Below are positions 17,856 through 27,672 of a DNA stretch of 64,000 nt, piece after piece. The stretch spans positions 1-64,000 of the forward strand of contig JAJZDW010000001.1 in NCBI GenBank assembly GCA_021851405.1. The letters are read 5' to 3'. Source of the stretch: Pseudomonadota bacterium. Its GTDB lineage: Bacteria; Pseudomonadota; Gammaproteobacteria; Steroidobacterales; Steroidobacteraceae. Numbering within the stretch: the first letter of the stretch is position 1; each line of letters starts with the position of its first letter. The position numbers and the translations under genes are program-made. The notes under the pieces are model-generated. The model did not search any database, was not told where the DNA came from, and worked only from the letters and a program-made list of their open reading frames with translations.

Positions 17856-18416
17856 TCAGGCGGCCTCCGGCCTCAGTTCCTCGATGGTCAGATTGCGGTT
17901 GGTGTAGATGCAGATGTCGGCCGCAATGCCGAGGGAGCGCTCGACGATGTCGCGCGCGCCGAGCTCGGAGGACTCGAGCAGCGCGCGCGCCGCGGAGAAC
18001 GCGAACGGACCACCGGAGCCGATCGCAGCCGCATCATGGTCCGGCTCGATGACATCGCCGTTACCGGAGATGATCAGCAACTTGCCCGGGTCGCCGACCA
18101 GCAGCAGCGCCTCGAGACGGCGCAGGTAGCGATCGGCGCGCCAGTCCTTGGCGAGCTCGATGGCCGCGCGGGTGAGATTGCCGTACTTCTCGAGCTTGCC
18201 CTCGAAGCGCTCGAACAGCGTGAACGCATCGGCGGTGCCGCCGGCAAACCCGGCGATCACCTTGTCGTTGTACAGACGACGCACCTTGCGGGCGTTGCCC
18301 TTCATGACGGTGTTGCCCAGAGTCACCTGGCCGTCTCCGCCCAGGGCGACGACGCCGTTGCGCCGCACGCCGAGGATGGTCGTGCCGTGAGGATCGAATG
18401 TCGTGGAGTCGGTCAT
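17856..18416 (-). CDS. hslV: HslV, peptidase subunit of the HslUV protease
   Basis: This 186-residue protein is the proteasome-like chamber of HslUV. The mature N-terminal threonine is in [12 protein letters not shown]: Thr12 should become residue 1 after removal of an 11-residue propeptide. [14 protein letters not shown] and [16 protein letters not shown] are standard family blocks. The propeptide is longer than the single Met of Escherichia coli but similar extensions occur in other proteobacteria. The gene follows xerC by 50 bases and precedes hslU. Confidence 0.97.
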   Translation of the reverse strand: MTDSTTFDPHGTTILGVRRNGVVALGGDGQVTLGNTVMKGNARKVRRLYNDKVIAGFAGGTADAFTLFERFEGKLEKYGNLTRAAIELAKDWRADRYLRRLEALLLVGDPGKLLIISGNGDVIEPDHDAAAIGSGGPFAFSAARALLESSELGARDIVERSLGIAADICIYTNRNLTIEELRPEAA

Positions 18417-18466
18417 GGCTCGGTCGATATCGCCGGGGATAGAAGAATCGGCTGCCGGCAGACCGG

Positions 18467-19420
18467 TCAGGACTTGCGCCGCGCCCGCGGATGCGCTGCA
18501 TCGTAAATGCGGGCGAGGTGCTGGAAATCAAGATGGGTATAGATCTGCGTGGTGGCAATGTCGGCATGCCCGAGCAGCTCCTGCACGCCGCGCAGCTCGG
18601 CGCCGGATTCGAGCAGGTGCGAGGCGAACGAATGGCGAAACAGGTGTGGATGGACGTGCTGCGCCAATCCCTGGCGGCGCGCCCAGTGCGCCACTCGCTT
18701 TTGGACCTCACGCCGTCCGAGCCGCCGCCCGCCGCGGCCGACGAATAGGGCCGGCTCGGTGCCGGCGGCCCAGGCCGCGCGCTGCTTCAGCCAACGCTCG
18801 AGCGCCTCGACGGCGACCCGTCCGAGCGGCACGGCGCGCTCCTTGCGGCCCTTGCCGAGCACCCGCACGGTACGGTCCGGCAGATCGAGCTGCGTCACAT
18901 CGAGCTCGGTGAGTTCCGCCAGTCGCAGCCCCGAGGAGTACAGCAGCTCCATGATGGCCCGGTCGCGGACCGCGAGCGGCGTCACCTCGGTGATGGCGAG
19001 CAGCCGCGCCATCTGGTCCGCATCGAGCGTCACCGGCAGCCTGCGGGCGGCCTTCGGGGCGCGCACACCTTGGGCCGGATTGGCGCGCAGTGCGCGCAAG
19101 TCCTCCTCGGGAGGCGGCGCGACGCTGCGCTCGCGCTGCACCTGCGCCTCGCGCAGCAGGTAATCGTAGAAGCTGCGCACCGCCGAGAGATGCCGCTGGA
19201 TGCTGCGGGGTGCCAGACCACCGGCGTGCAACCGCGCGGCGAACGTGCGCACGTGCGCACCGTCGAGCGCTCCCCAGTCCTCAAGTGTGTTGCGCCCGCA
19301 GTAGGCACTGAGCGCCCGCAGGTCGTGCCGGTAGTTGCTCACCGTGTGCGGCGAGCAGCGCCGCTCGGTCGCGAGGTAGCGCTCGAACCGCTCGAGCCAG
19401 AGCCGCGCCGCCGGCGTCAT
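18467..19420 (-). CDS. xerC: XerC tyrosine recombinase
   Basis: This 317-residue recombinase has the SAM-like N-terminal core-binding domain ([20 protein letters not shown]) and the catalytic domain. The latter shows [14 protein letters not shown] with the first Arg, [15 protein letters not shown] with His and the second Arg, [15 protein letters not shown], and the tyrosine nucleophile at about 294. With XerD it resolves chromosome dimers at dif. The order dapF-DUF484-xerC is the conserved gammaproteobacterial one, which makes XerC a better call than a phage integrase. It ends 50 bases before hslV. Confidence 0.95.
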   Translation of the reverse strand: MTPAARLWLERFERYLATERRCSPHTVSNYRHDLRALSAYCGRNTLEDWGALDGAHVRTFAARLHAGGLAPRSIQRHLSAVRSFYDYLLREAQVQRERSVAPPPEEDLRALRANPAQGVRAPKAARRLPVTLDADQMARLLAITEVTPLAVRDRAIMELLYSSGLRLAELTELDVTQLDLPDRTVRVLGKGRKERAVPLGRVAVEALERWLKQRAAWAAGTEPALFVGRGGRRLGRREVQKRVAHWARRQGLAQHVHPHLFRHSFASHLLESGAELRGVQELLGHADIATTQIYTHLDFQHLARIYDAAHPRARRKS

Positions 19421-19437
19421 GGGCGCTCAGCCGCGCC

Positions 19438-20148
19438 TCAGGCGCCGCGGCGCATCGTCAGCGCGTCGCCGATCAGATCCGCCATGCGGCCGAGGAACTC
19501 CGTGCTCATGCCCGGGTGGAAGCGGTCGCGGTCCGGGCTGCCGAGGGCGAGCACCCCGAGCGGCGCACCCTTCTCGGTCAGCGGCACCAGCGCGATCGAG
19601 CCGATTTGCGCCGAGTCCGGACCGAACAGCAGCTCGCGCTGCGAGTCCCGCGCCTGTCCGCAGCGCGGCTTGCCGGCCTCGAAGAGCGACTCGAAGGACT
19701 TCAGGCCCGGGTTGTCGCGCGCGACGGCACGCACGAAGCGCTGCGGCACCAGATCGGGATACTCCCCGACCAGCAGCAGCACGCTGTGGAAGGCGTCGAA
19801 ATCCTCCCGCAGGCTCGCCTCGATCCGACCCACCGCATCGGCGCGGGTTTGCGCCTGCAGCAGGCGGCGCGTGAAGCGGTGCAGCTTCTCGGCGATCGCA
19901 TCGTTGCCGCGGGCCACCGCCACCAGCTCGGCGAGCTTGCTCTCGATGGCCGAGTGCTTCTCGCGCATCACCTCGATCTGCCGCTCGACCAGCGAAATCG
20001 TAGAGGTGCCGCGCGCGTGCGGCAGACGCAGGCGCAAGAGCACCGACTGGTGCCGTTCGAAAAAATCCGGATTGTGCTGCAGGTACGCGGCGATGGACTC
20101 CTCGTCCTGCTCGCCAGCGGCGATGCCGCGCGCTTCACGTGTCGTCAT
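19438..20148 (-). CDS. DUF484 family GAF-like protein
   Basis: This 236-residue protein belongs to DUF484, found almost always between dapF and xerC. The N-terminal part (AAYLQHNPDFFERHQSVLLR) and a helical stretch (LVERQIEVMREKHSAIESKL) lead into a GAF-like domain with IGSIALVPL and LGVLALGSPD. No enzymatic residues are evident and its role is unknown. Sensing or regulation is suggested only by the fold. The ATG at 20148 starts at a family-like N-terminus, 13 bases after dapF. It ends 17 bases before xerC. Confidence 0.87.
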   Translation of the reverse strand: MTTREARGIAAGEQDEESIAAYLQHNPDFFERHQSVLLRLRLPHARGTSTISLVERQIEVMREKHSAIESKLAELVAVARGNDAIAEKLHRFTRRLLQAQTRADAVGRIEASLREDFDAFHSVLLLVGEYPDLVPQRFVRAVARDNPGLKSFESLFEAGKPRCGQARDSQRELLFGPDSAQIGSIALVPLTEKGAPLGVLALGSPDRDRFHPGMSTEFLGRMADLIGDALTMRRGA

Positions 20149-20161
20149 GATATGGGAGCTC

Positions 20162-20992
20162 CTACAAATCGATGTGGCCCTGGAAGGCAAACTGCGCCGG
20201 GCCGGTCAGCCAGATCGGTTCTCCCGGGCCGCCCCAACGCACCCGGAGCTCGCCGCCGCGCGCGCTGATGCGCACCTCGGGATCGAGCAGACCCCAGCGG
20301 CGCCCGACGGCAACCGCAGCGCAGGCGCCCGTGCCGCATGCGAGCGTCTCGCCGACGCCGCGCTCGTAGACCCGCAGCCGCACATGCGTGCGGTCGCGGA
20401 CCTCCATGAACCCGACGTTGACCCGGTTGGGAAAGCGGTGGTGATGCTCGATCGCCGGCCCGAGATGGTCCACCGGAGCGGTCTCGGTCGATTCCACCGT
20501 CAGCACCGCGTGCGGGTTGCCGATCGACACCGCGCCGATCTGCACCGTCTCGCCGTCCACCTCCAGCGGATAGGCATCGGCCTCACGCGGCACCTCGAAC
20601 GGCAGCGCCGCCGGGTCGAACCGCACCGGCCCCATGTTCACCGCAACCTCTCCGCCGGGGTGCACCTGCGCCTCGATGCGCCCCGCGGGGCTGTCGAGCG
20701 TCAACGCCCCGGAGCGGGCCGCGCCGCGCGCGGCGAGCAGCGCGGCGATGCAGCGGGCGCCGTTGCCGCACTGCTCGACTTCCCGGCCATCGGCATTGAA
20801 GATGCGGTAGAAGACGTCGGTCGCGGCACGGCGCGGCGGCTCGAGCACGAGCGCCTGATCGAAGCCGATGCCGGTATGGCGGTCGGCGAGGCTCCGCAGC
20901 TGCCCGGCCGCCAGCGGCGCCTGACCGCCGGGCGCATCGAACAGCGCAAAATCGTTGCCGAGCGCGTGCATCTTGGTGAATGCGATGCGCAT
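20162..20992 (-). CDS. dapF: Diaminopimelate epimerase
   Basis: This 276-residue enzyme converts LL- to meso-diaminopimelate for lysine and peptidoglycan. FTKMHALGNDFALFD opens it. The two catalytic cysteines lie in the paired motifs VEQCGNGARCIAALL and TLACGTGACAAVAVGR. The start at 20992 (MRIAFTKMHALGNDF) matches the family; six extra codons upstream are possible but unsupported. It follows the AlgR-like gene by 33 bases on the same strand and leads the dapF-DUF484-xerC-hslVU group. Confidence 0.97.
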   Translation of the reverse strand: MRIAFTKMHALGNDFALFDAPGGQAPLAAGQLRSLADRHTGIGFDQALVLEPPRRAATDVFYRIFNADGREVEQCGNGARCIAALLAARGAARSGALTLDSPAGRIEAQVHPGGEVAVNMGPVRFDPAALPFEVPREADAYPLEVDGETVQIGAVSIGNPHAVLTVESTETAPVDHLGPAIEHHHRFPNRVNVGFMEVRDRTHVRLRVYERGVGETLACGTGACAAVAVGRRWGLLDPEVRISARGGELRVRWGGPGEPIWLTGPAQFAFQGHIDL

Positions 20993-21025
20993 GGCGTGAG
21001 GATACCCCAACGGCGCGGGCGGCGG

Positions 21026-21757
21026 TCAGATCCGGAAGCGATCGAGCAGCTCGCCGGCGAGCCGGCGGCTCACGGGCAGGGTCGCGACGAGGCCGCACAG
21101 CCGTACGCTGTAGCGGCCATCGGTGCTGCGCTCGATGCCCTCGAGATGCGCGGCGTTGATGAGCGTATTGCGGTGGATACGCACGAAGCGCGCTCCGAGC
21201 TCCTCCTCCAGAGTGCGCAGCGACTCCTCGATCAGGTCCTCCCCGCCGGCATGGCGCACGGTCGTGTACTTCTGGTCGGCTTGGAAGAACAGGATCTGCT
21301 CGAGGGGAATCAGCCGCAGCTGCTCGCGTCGACGCACGGCGATGTGGGTGCGGCCGGCCGCACCGGCAGCCACCGCCAGACGCTGCAGTTGCGCACGCGT
21401 CAGGCGGCCCGCCTGCTCGAGCGCGGCGGCGAGTTTGTCCTTGCGCACCGGCTTGAGCAGGTAGCCCGCCGCACGGGTCTCGAAGGCGTTCAGGGCGTAC
21501 TGATCGTATGCGGTGGTGAAAATGACCGCCGGCGGCTCGTCGAGCTCGCTCAGATGCCGGGCGGTTTCGATGCCGTCCATGCCCGGCATGCGCACATCGA
21601 GCAGCACGACGTCCGGCGTCAGCCGCACGGCCTGTTCGAGCGCCTCCGTTCCGCTCGCCGCCTCGCCGATCAGCTCGGCCCCGCCGATCTCCGCGAGCAG
21701 CTGCCCGAGGCGCGCGCGGGCCGGCGGTTCATCATCGACGATCAGCACGCGCAGCAC
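21026..21757 (-). CDS. algR: LytTR response regulator, AlgR-like
   Basis: This 243-residue regulator has a receiver domain with LIVDDEPPARARLGQLL and phosphoacceptor Asp54 (VVLLDVRMPGMDG). A C-terminal LytTR DNA-binding domain follows (EQLRLIPLEQILFFQADQKY, RIHRNTLINAAHLEGIER). The size and domain order are those of AlgR, which controls alginate, type IV pili and virulence in Pseudomonas. Its partner kinase gene lies 12 bases upstream. Location near argH is shared with Pseudomonas, which supports the AlgR assignment. Its targets here are unknown, and no alginate genes are in the window. Confidence 0.85.
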   Translation of the reverse strand: MLRVLIVDDEPPARARLGQLLAEIGGAELIGEAASGTEALEQAVRLTPDVVLLDVRMPGMDGIETARHLSELDEPPAVIFTTAYDQYALNAFETRAAGYLLKPVRKDKLAAALEQAGRLTRAQLQRLAVAAGAAGRTHIAVRRREQLRLIPLEQILFFQADQKYTTVRHAGGEDLIEESLRTLEEELGARFVRIHRNTLINAAHLEGIERSTDGRYSVRLCGLVATLPVSRRLAGELLDRFRI

Positions 21758-21769
21758 GGCCCCGGCGCC

Positions 21770-22900
21770 TCAGGCCGTCCCCGCGGTCGCGGCGACGTAT
21801 GGAAAACGCAGCGTCACGATGTATTCCTCGCCGAATGCGCCGGCCTTCACCAGGGCGCGCGCCCCGTACAGCAGCAACAGCCGCTCGCGGATATTCTCGA
21901 GCGCCAGATGGTTGCCCGAGCGCGCGGCGGCAGGCGCACCGATCGGATTGCGCACCACGACCGAAATTAACTCCCCGGAGCGCTCCCCGCGAATGTGGAC
22001 CGCACCCCCGGCGGTGCGCGGCTCGATCCCGTGGTAGATCGCATTCTCCAGCAGCGGCTGCAGCAGCAGGCCGGGCACGCGCGCATCACCAGGCAGCGCC
22101 TCGACGTCCCAGATGACCTCCAGCCGCGTACCGAGACGCAACTGCTCGATGCGCTGGTAGGTGCGTGCGATTTCCAACTCGTCGGCCAGCGTAATGGTCT
22201 GGCGCGGATCGGCGAGAGAGGCGCGAAACAGATCCGCCAGATCCTGCACCGCCTGTTCGGCCTGCGGCGGGCTGGAGCGCGTCAGCGCCGCGATGGTGTT
22301 CATGCTGTTGAAGAGAAAATGCGGCCGGATGCGGGCCTGCAAGGCGTGCACGCGCGCCGCGGCGCGCATCTCGATGTTGCGCCGCCACTGATCCGTGACG
22401 TAGAAATAACGCAACGCGACGGCGGCGATCACGAAACCGATCGCCGTGTTGCGCAGCACGAACGGGGCGATGCGACGCGGAAAGAGCACCGCAGCGCCCG
22501 CCAAAAGTCGGCTGTGCCCGAGCCCCCCGACCCCGAGGGAAATCCCGGCGACCACTGCCGTGAGCAGCACCAGCACCGCGCAGGAGCCGCGAGCGGCGCC
22601 GAGGCGCGCCAGGACGGGCCGCAGCGCGCACAGCAGCGCGGCACACACCAGCCCGACCCAGAGCAGGAACAGCGAGCTGCGCGCGAGCTCGGACCAGAAC
22701 TCACCCGCGTCGCTGCGGGCGATGGACAGAACGATGGCCGTGAGCTCCACGATCACCACGATGGCGACCGCGGCACGCGAGGCGCAGAAATTCGGCAGGT
22801 AAAAGGAGTCGCTGGCGCCGCGGAACGTGCCGTCCGAGAGCGCGTGGCGCATCATGCTGTCGGATCGAACCTGGGCGGTCACGGCGCCATTATGCCTCAA
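21770..22900 (-). CDS. algZ: LytS-type sensor histidine kinase, AlgZ/FimS-like
   Basis: This 376-residue protein has four predicted membrane helices within residues about 41-165, starting after FYLPNFCASRAAVAI, a phrase typical of AlgZ. A His_kinase domain follows: the phosphorylated histidine is His194 in RIRPHFLFNSMN. The LytS-type ATP-binding region shows LLLQPLLENAIYHGIEP. No PAS or other sensor domain is visible, so sensing is presumably by the membrane part. Two starts are possible, 22900 and about 22849; the longer one adds 17 residues. It pairs with the downstream response regulator. Confidence 0.85.
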   Translation of the reverse strand: MRHNGAVTAQVRSDSMMRHALSDGTFRGASDSFYLPNFCASRAAVAIVVIVELTAIVLSIARSDAGEFWSELARSSLFLLWVGLVCAALLCALRPVLARLGAARGSCAVLVLLTAVVAGISLGVGGLGHSRLLAGAAVLFPRRIAPFVLRNTAIGFVIAAVALRYFYVTDQWRRNIEMRAAARVHALQARIRPHFLFNSMNTIAALTRSSPPQAEQAVQDLADLFRASLADPRQTITLADELEIARTYQRIEQLRLGTRLEVIWDVEALPGDARVPGLLLQPLLENAIYHGIEPRTAGGAVHIRGERSGELISVVVRNPIGAPAAARSGNHLALENIRERLLLLYGARALVKAGAFGEEYIVTLRFPYVAATAGTA

Positions 22901-22921
22901 GCGCCGTGGCGACTGGGCCGC

Positions 22922-24433
22922 TCAGCTCAAGGACGGCAGGTCGAACTCGGCACCGTCGCGGGCGCGCGGCCAGCGCTGCATGACCGACTTCTGGCGGGTG
23001 TAGAACCGCACGCCCTCTGGGCCGTAGACATGCGTGTCGCCGAACAGGCTGTTCTTCCAGCCGCCAAAGCCGTGCCAGGCCATGGGCACCGGAATCGGCA
23101 CATTGATGCCGACCATGCCGACCTGGATGCGGTGGGCGAACTCGCGCGCCGTGGCGCCGCTGCGCGTGTAGCAGGCCACGCCATTGGCAAAGGGGTGCTC
23201 GTGGATGAGGGCGATCGCCTCCTCGAGATCGCCCGCGCGCACGCAGCACAGCACCGGCCCGAAGATCTCCTCCCGGTAGAGGCTCATGTGGGGCGCGACG
23301 CGATCGAAGAGCGTACCGCCGATGAAAAAGCCGTGCTCATGGCCCGGCACACGCAAGGTGCGCCCGTCGACCACGAGCTGCGCGCCCTCGCGCACGCCCG
23401 CATCGATGGCGCCGTGGATGCGCTCGAGCGCAGCGCGGGTGATCACCGGCCCCATGTCGACCCCTGCGTGCGTTCCGGCGCCGACTCGCAGTGCGCGGGT
23501 ACGCTCGGCGAGCCGCGCGAGGACGGCATCGGCCGACGACCCGACGAGAACCGCGACGCTGATCGCCATGCACCGCTCGCCTGCGGAACCGAACGCGGCC
23601 CCGATCAGCCCCTCGACGGCGAGTTCGAGGTCCGCATCGGGCAGCACCACCAGGTGATTCTTCGCACCCCCGAGCGCCTGGATGCGCTTACCGAGCGCCG
23701 CGCCGCGCTGATACACCTGACGCGCCACCGGCGTGGAGCCGACGAAGCTCACGGCCTGTACGAGCGGATGCGCAAGGAGAGCCTGCGCCGCCTGTCCGTC
23801 TCCCTGAACGACATTGAGGAGCCCCTCGGGCAGGCCCGCCTCGGCGAGCAGTTCGGCCATGGTGAGCGCCACCGACGGATCCCGCTCGCTCGGCTTGAGC
23901 ACGAAGGCGTTGCCCGCGGCGAGCGCAAGCGGAAACATCCAACACGGTACCATGCACGGGAAGTTGAACGGCGTGATCCCGGCCACCACGCCGAGCGGCT
24001 GGCGCAGCGTCCAGGTGTCGATGCCGGTGGCCGCTTGCTCGGTGTACTCGCCCTTCAGCAGCTGGGCGATGCCGCAGGCGAACTCCACCACCTCGATGCC
24101 GCGCATCACCTCGCCGCGGGCATCGGAGAGCACCTTGCCGTGCTCCTCGGTGATTTGCTGCGCCAGTTCTTCGCGGCGCGCATTGAGCAGACCGAGAAAG
24201 CGGTTCAGGACCCGGGCGCGGCGCACCGGCGGGGTCTCGGCCCAGGCGGGCTGCGCCGCCGCCGCCGCCTGCACCGCCGCGTCGACCAGCCGCTCATCGG
24301 CGAGCGGCACGTGGCGAAGGATCTCTCCGGTGGCCGGATTGAACACCGCGGCGAAGCGCTCGCCGTCCTCGCGCACGCCCGCCCCGATCCAGTGACCCAC
24401 GCGCGGACCGTTCGGGTGTTGTGCCGCGTTCAT
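22922..24433 (-). CDS. mmsA: CoA-acylating methylmalonate-semialdehyde dehydrogenase
   Basis: This 503-residue aldehyde dehydrogenase has the MMSDH motifs [19 protein letters not shown] and [18 protein letters not shown]. The catalytic cysteine is in [17 protein letters not shown], and [20 protein letters not shown] is family-specific. It converts methylmalonate or malonate semialdehyde with CoA and NAD+ to propionyl- or acetyl-CoA, in valine, beta-alanine or inositol breakdown. It lies between argH (59 bases) and algZ (21 bases), genes that are neighbours in Pseudomonas, so it appears to have been inserted into an older linkage. No other valine-degradation genes are adjacent. Confidence 0.93.
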   Translation of the reverse strand: MNAAQHPNGPRVGHWIGAGVREDGERFAAVFNPATGEILRHVPLADERLVDAAVQAAAAAQPAWAETPPVRRARVLNRFLGLLNARREELAQQITEEHGKVLSDARGEVMRGIEVVEFACGIAQLLKGEYTEQAATGIDTWTLRQPLGVVAGITPFNFPCMVPCWMFPLALAAGNAFVLKPSERDPSVALTMAELLAEAGLPEGLLNVVQGDGQAAQALLAHPLVQAVSFVGSTPVARQVYQRGAALGKRIQALGGAKNHLVVLPDADLELAVEGLIGAAFGSAGERCMAISVAVLVGSSADAVLARLAERTRALRVGAGTHAGVDMGPVITRAALERIHGAIDAGVREGAQLVVDGRTLRVPGHEHGFFIGGTLFDRVAPHMSLYREEIFGPVLCCVRAGDLEEAIALIHEHPFANGVACYTRSGATAREFAHRIQVGMVGINVPIPVPMAWHGFGGWKNSLFGDTHVYGPEGVRFYTRQKSVMQRWPRARDGAEFDLPSLS

Positions 24434-24492
24434 CGCTCTGCCTCTCCTCTGCCCTGCCGTGCACCGGCGAGCCTCGCACCTGGTGCGGCGAA

Positions 24493-25683
24493 CTAGCGCG
24501 GCCCTTTCAGTTCGGCCGCGACCCGCCGGTACGCTTCGCGAAACGGGATGCCTTCGCTCACCACCAGGCGGTTGGCCTGCTCGGCGGCGTGGATGGCCGG
24601 ATCGAGCCGGATCCGCTCCGGCCGGAACCGCATCGACTCAAGCGCCGCCGGCAGGATGCCGAGCGTCTGCGCGGCGACATCGATGCCGCGAAAGAGCGGA
24701 AACTTCAACAGCTGCAGGTCGCGCTGGTAACCGGAGGGCAACTTCGCGCAGATCGCGAGCGCCTCGGTGAGGCAGGCCTGGGCGGTGGCTGAGCGACCGC
24801 GGATCAGTTCGAACACGTCGGGGTTGCGCTTCTGCGGCATGATCGAGGAGCCCGTGGTGAACGCCTCGGGCAACTCGACGAACGCAAATTCCTGCGTATA
24901 AAAGAGCAGCACGTCGGCCGCCAGGCGCCCGAGATCCTGCATCAACAGGCACAGGTGAAAGAGCAGCTCCGCCTCGGCCTTGCCGCGCGAGAGCTGCACG
25001 GCCGTGACCGGCTCGTGCACCTGCGCAAAACCGAGCGCGGCACGCGTGGCGTCCCGGTCGAGTGGCAACCCGGGGGTTCCGTAGCCGGCCGCCGAGCCGA
25101 GCGGACTCTTGGCGAGGCGGCGGTGCACGTGGCGTAGCGCCTCGGCGTCATCGCGGATCTCGGCGGCGAACCCACCGGCCCACAACGGCACCGAGCTCGG
25201 CATGGCCTGCTGCATGTGCGTATAGCCGGGCAGTGCGGTCGCCTGCTCGCGCGCGCCGAGGCGCTCGAGGCTCTCGGCGAGCGCCTCGACGAGGGCGTAC
25301 AGCTTCTCCACCGCATCGCGCAGATAGAGCCTGAGCGCGGTCAACACCTGATCGTTGCGCGAGCGTCCGAGATGCACCCGGCCGCCGACCGGCCCGAGGC
25401 GTTCGGTCAGACGGCGCTCCAGCGCGGTCTGACCATCCTCATCAGCCAGCTCGATGTGCCACAGCCCTCGCGCGTGCTCCTCGGCAAGCGCAGTCAGTGC
25501 TGCGCGGATCGCGCTCAGATCATCGGCCGCGAGCAGTCCCTGCGCGGTGAGCATCTCGGCGTGCGCGATCGAGGCGCGCACGTCATAGGCCACCAGACGC
25601 TCATCGAGCGCGTAGTCCTCCCCGGCGGTGTAGCGCAGCACGCGCTCATCGAGCGGCGCACCCTTGTCCCACAGCCGGCTCAT
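24493..25683 (-). CDS. argH: Argininosuccinate lyase
   Basis: This 396-residue enzyme splits argininosuccinate into arginine and fumarate. The family signature [19 protein letters not shown] is present, as are [11 protein letters not shown] and [15 protein letters not shown]. It is shorter than the usual 430-470 residues; the shortening is mostly at the C-terminal region after [21 protein letters not shown], although all the main catalytic blocks are present. It is the final gene of the arginine operon, two bases after argB. mmsA follows in the same direction. Confidence 0.95.
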   Translation of the reverse strand: MSRLWDKGAPLDERVLRYTAGEDYALDERLVAYDVRASIAHAEMLTAQGLLAADDLSAIRAALTALAEEHARGLWHIELADEDGQTALERRLTERLGPVGGRVHLGRSRNDQVLTALRLYLRDAVEKLYALVEALAESLERLGAREQATALPGYTHMQQAMPSSVPLWAGGFAAEIRDDAEALRHVHRRLAKSPLGSAAGYGTPGLPLDRDATRAALGFAQVHEPVTAVQLSRGKAEAELLFHLCLLMQDLGRLAADVLLFYTQEFAFVELPEAFTTGSSIMPQKRNPDVFELIRGRSATAQACLTEALAICAKLPSGYQRDLQLLKFPLFRGIDVAAQTLGILPAALESMRFRPERIRLDPAIHAAEQANRLVVSEGIPFREAYRRVAAELKGPR

Positions 25684-25685
25684 GC

Positions 25686-26624
25686 CTACGCCCCTGCGCT
25701 GCTCTGTTCAGCCGGGGTCAGCGCATCGATGTCCTCGACGATCAGCGTCCCGGTCCCCTCGTTGGTGAAGACCTCCCCGAGGATACCTTCGGGCGCCTGG
25801 TAGGACACCACGTGCACGCGGCGCACGCCTCCGCGGATCGCCGCCTCGATCGCTGTGGCCTTGGGCAGCATCCCTTCGGCGATCGCGCCTTGCTCGCGCA
25901 ACCGAGCGAGACCCTCGAGGTCCGTGTAGGAGATGAGCGAGCCCGGATCCTCGAGGTTCGCGAGAATACCCGGCGCGCCGGTGCACAGAATCAGTTTCTC
26001 GGCATCGAGCGCCGCGGCGATCGCCGCGGCCACCGTATCGGCGTTGACATTGAGCAGCACGCCCTCGTCGTCGGCCGACAGCGGACTCACCACCGGCATC
26101 AGGCCGTTGTCGAGCAGCTTGCTGAGCACGGTCGGATCGACCGCGTCGATGTCGCCGACGAAACCGTAGTCGAGCACCTCGCCGCTCGCGGCCAGACGCA
26201 CCGGCGGTCGGCGGTGCGCGCGGATCAGGCCGGCATCGACGCCGCTCACGCCGACCGCCTCGATGTTCAGTTCCCGGCACATGGCGAGGATGGCGGTGTT
26301 GATCGTGCCGTTGAGCACCATGGCGGTGACGTCGATCGCTTCCCGGTCCGTGACCCGGCGGCCCTCGACCATGCGCGAGTTCACGCCGAGGGCGCGCGCC
26401 AGCTCGGTGACCTGCGGTCCGCCACCGTGCACGAACACGACGCGCACGCCGAAATAATGCAGGATCGCGATCTGCTCGACGAGCACACGGGTCGATGCGT
26501 CATCGCCGAATACGCCACCGCCGGCCTTCACCACGAAGGTCTTGCCGCGGTACATGCGGATGTAGGGTGCGGCGCTTTTCAGTGCACGGATGGCCAATGC
26601 CTGGTCGGCGGGTTGCATGATCAT
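25686..26624 (-). CDS. argB: Acetylglutamate kinase (N-acylglutamate kinase)
   Basis: This 312-residue amino-acid kinase phosphorylates N-acylglutamate. The glycine loops FVVKAGGGVFGD and VFVHGGGPQVTELA are present, as is LNVNADTVAAAIAAAL. There is no C-terminal GNAT domain, in contrast to the fused kinase/synthase of Xanthomonas, so this protein does not supply N-acetylglutamate synthase activity. N-terminal residues 1-25 could be the helix that makes arginine-inhibited kinases hexameric. An in-frame ATG two codons later is an alternative start. It sits between argF' and argH. Confidence 0.92.
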   Translation of the reverse strand: MIMQPADQALAIRALKSAAPYIRMYRGKTFVVKAGGGVFGDDASTRVLVEQIAILHYFGVRVVFVHGGGPQVTELARALGVNSRMVEGRRVTDREAIDVTAMVLNGTINTAILAMCRELNIEAVGVSGVDAGLIRAHRRPPVRLAASGEVLDYGFVGDIDAVDPTVLSKLLDNGLMPVVSPLSADDEGVLLNVNADTVAAAIAAALDAEKLILCTGAPGILANLEDPGSLISYTDLEGLARLREQGAIAEGMLPKATAIEAAIRGGVRRVHVVSYQAPEGILGEVFTNEGTGTLIVEDIDALTPAEQSSAGA

Positions 26625-26670
26625 TGCGGTGAGGAGCCCCTGAACTTAAGCGAACGAACACATGGCTGGG

Positions 26671-27672
26671 TTACAGCCCCTTGAGCAAGCGGTACAACAC
26701 CGCCATCTGGACCGTGAGGCGATTGTACGCCTCGTGATGCACGATGCTGCGCGGACCGTCGAGCACTGCGTCGGCAATCGCGACGTTGCGACGCACGGGC
26801 AGGCAGTGCATCAGGCGGCACTCGGGTGCCGCCGTTTCGAACCATTCCTCGCGCACGCACCAGTCGGTGAGCGCCTCGCGCCGGCGCGCATCTTCGGCGG
26901 CATTGCCGTAACACGCGGTGGCCGCCCATTCCTTCACGTAGAGCACTTGAGCACCGGCGAGCGCCTCGCGCCGATCGTCGCTCTCGCGCACCGATCCGCC
27001 CGCGAGCGCCGCGGCGCGGCGCGCCTTGGCCATGATCGGCTCGGGTAGCGCGAAGCCGTCCGGCCGCAGCACCACGACCTCCATGCCGCGCAGTGCCGCC
27101 ATGTGCAGCACCGCCGCGGGCACCGCCAGCGGCAGCGGCCGCGGGTGATAGGCCCAGGAGAGAACGAACCGCCCCGTGGGCGCCACGGCCAGGTCATCGA
27201 GCGTCTTCCAGTCGGCCAGCGCCTGGCAGGGATGATTGGCCGCCGACTCGAGGTTGATCAGCGGCTTCTCGGTGAGCGCCGCGAGCGTGTTGAAGGTCGT
27301 CTCGGCCAGATCGGCCGCCAGATCCTGCCCGGAGGCGAATGCCCGGATGCCGAGAGCATCGCAATAGGAGGCCAGCACCGGGATCCCTTCGCGCGCGTGT
27401 TCCGCCGCCGCACCGTCCATCACCGCCCCGGTGCGCGTCTCGAGCTGCCAGGTGCCCTGCCCCGGCGTGATGACGAAGGAGCTGCCGCCGAGGCGCGCCA
27501 TACCTGCCTGAAACGACGCCAGCGTGCGCAGCGAGGGATTCAGAAACAGCAGGCCGAGAATTTTCCCCGCGAGTGCCTGCGGCTCTGCGTGGCGCTGCAG
27601 TCGCCCCGCCAGTGCGAGCAGCGCGAGGACTTCCTCGCGCTGCAGGTCGGCCAAATCGAGCAGCCGTCTCAT
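26671..27672 (-). CDS. argF': N-acylornithine carbamoyltransferase, resembling the N-succinylornithine type
   Basis: The 333-residue protein belongs to the N-acetyl/N-succinylornithine carbamoyltransferase branch and not to ordinary ArgF. Blocks seen are FLNPSLRTLASF (carbamoyl-phosphate site), HPCQALADW, WAYHPRPLPLAVP and HCLPVRRNVAIADAV. HPRPLP.AVP, CLPVRRN and IPV...YCD match, from memory, the Bacteroides succinylornithine enzyme better than the Xanthomonas acetylornithine enzyme. At the specificity position (Glu92 in Xanthomonas, Pro90 in Bacteroides) this protein has Ala90 in MDGAAAEH. Lys302 of the Xanthomonas enzyme is replaced by Ala. The ATG overlaps the argD stop by 4 bases. Substrate preference is inferred. 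Confidence 0.85.
   Translation of the reverse strand: MRRLLDLADLQREEVLALLALAGRLQRHAEPQALAGKILGLLFLNPSLRTLASFQAGMARLGGSSFVITPGQGTWQLETRTGAVMDGAAAEHAREGIPVLASYCDALGIRAFASGQDLAADLAETTFNTLAALTEKPLINLESAANHPCQALADWKTLDDLAVAPTGRFVLSWAYHPRPLPLAVPAAVLHMAALRGMEVVVLRPDGFALPEPIMAKARRAAALAGGSVRESDDRREALAGAQVLYVKEWAATACYGNAAEDARRREALTDWCVREEWFETAAPECRLMHCLPVRRNVAIADAVLDGPRSIVHHEAYNRLTVQMAVLYRLLKGL

Noticed and set aside
17856-18466. A heat-shock (sigma32) promoter before hslV
   Set aside because: CCCC-rich bases exist near 18430-18440, but I found no CTTGAA-type -35 at the right distance.
19070-21970. A 966-codon frame antisense to dapF, DUF484, xerC and algR-like genes
   Set aside because: It spans four well-supported genes on the other strand and has shadow composition.
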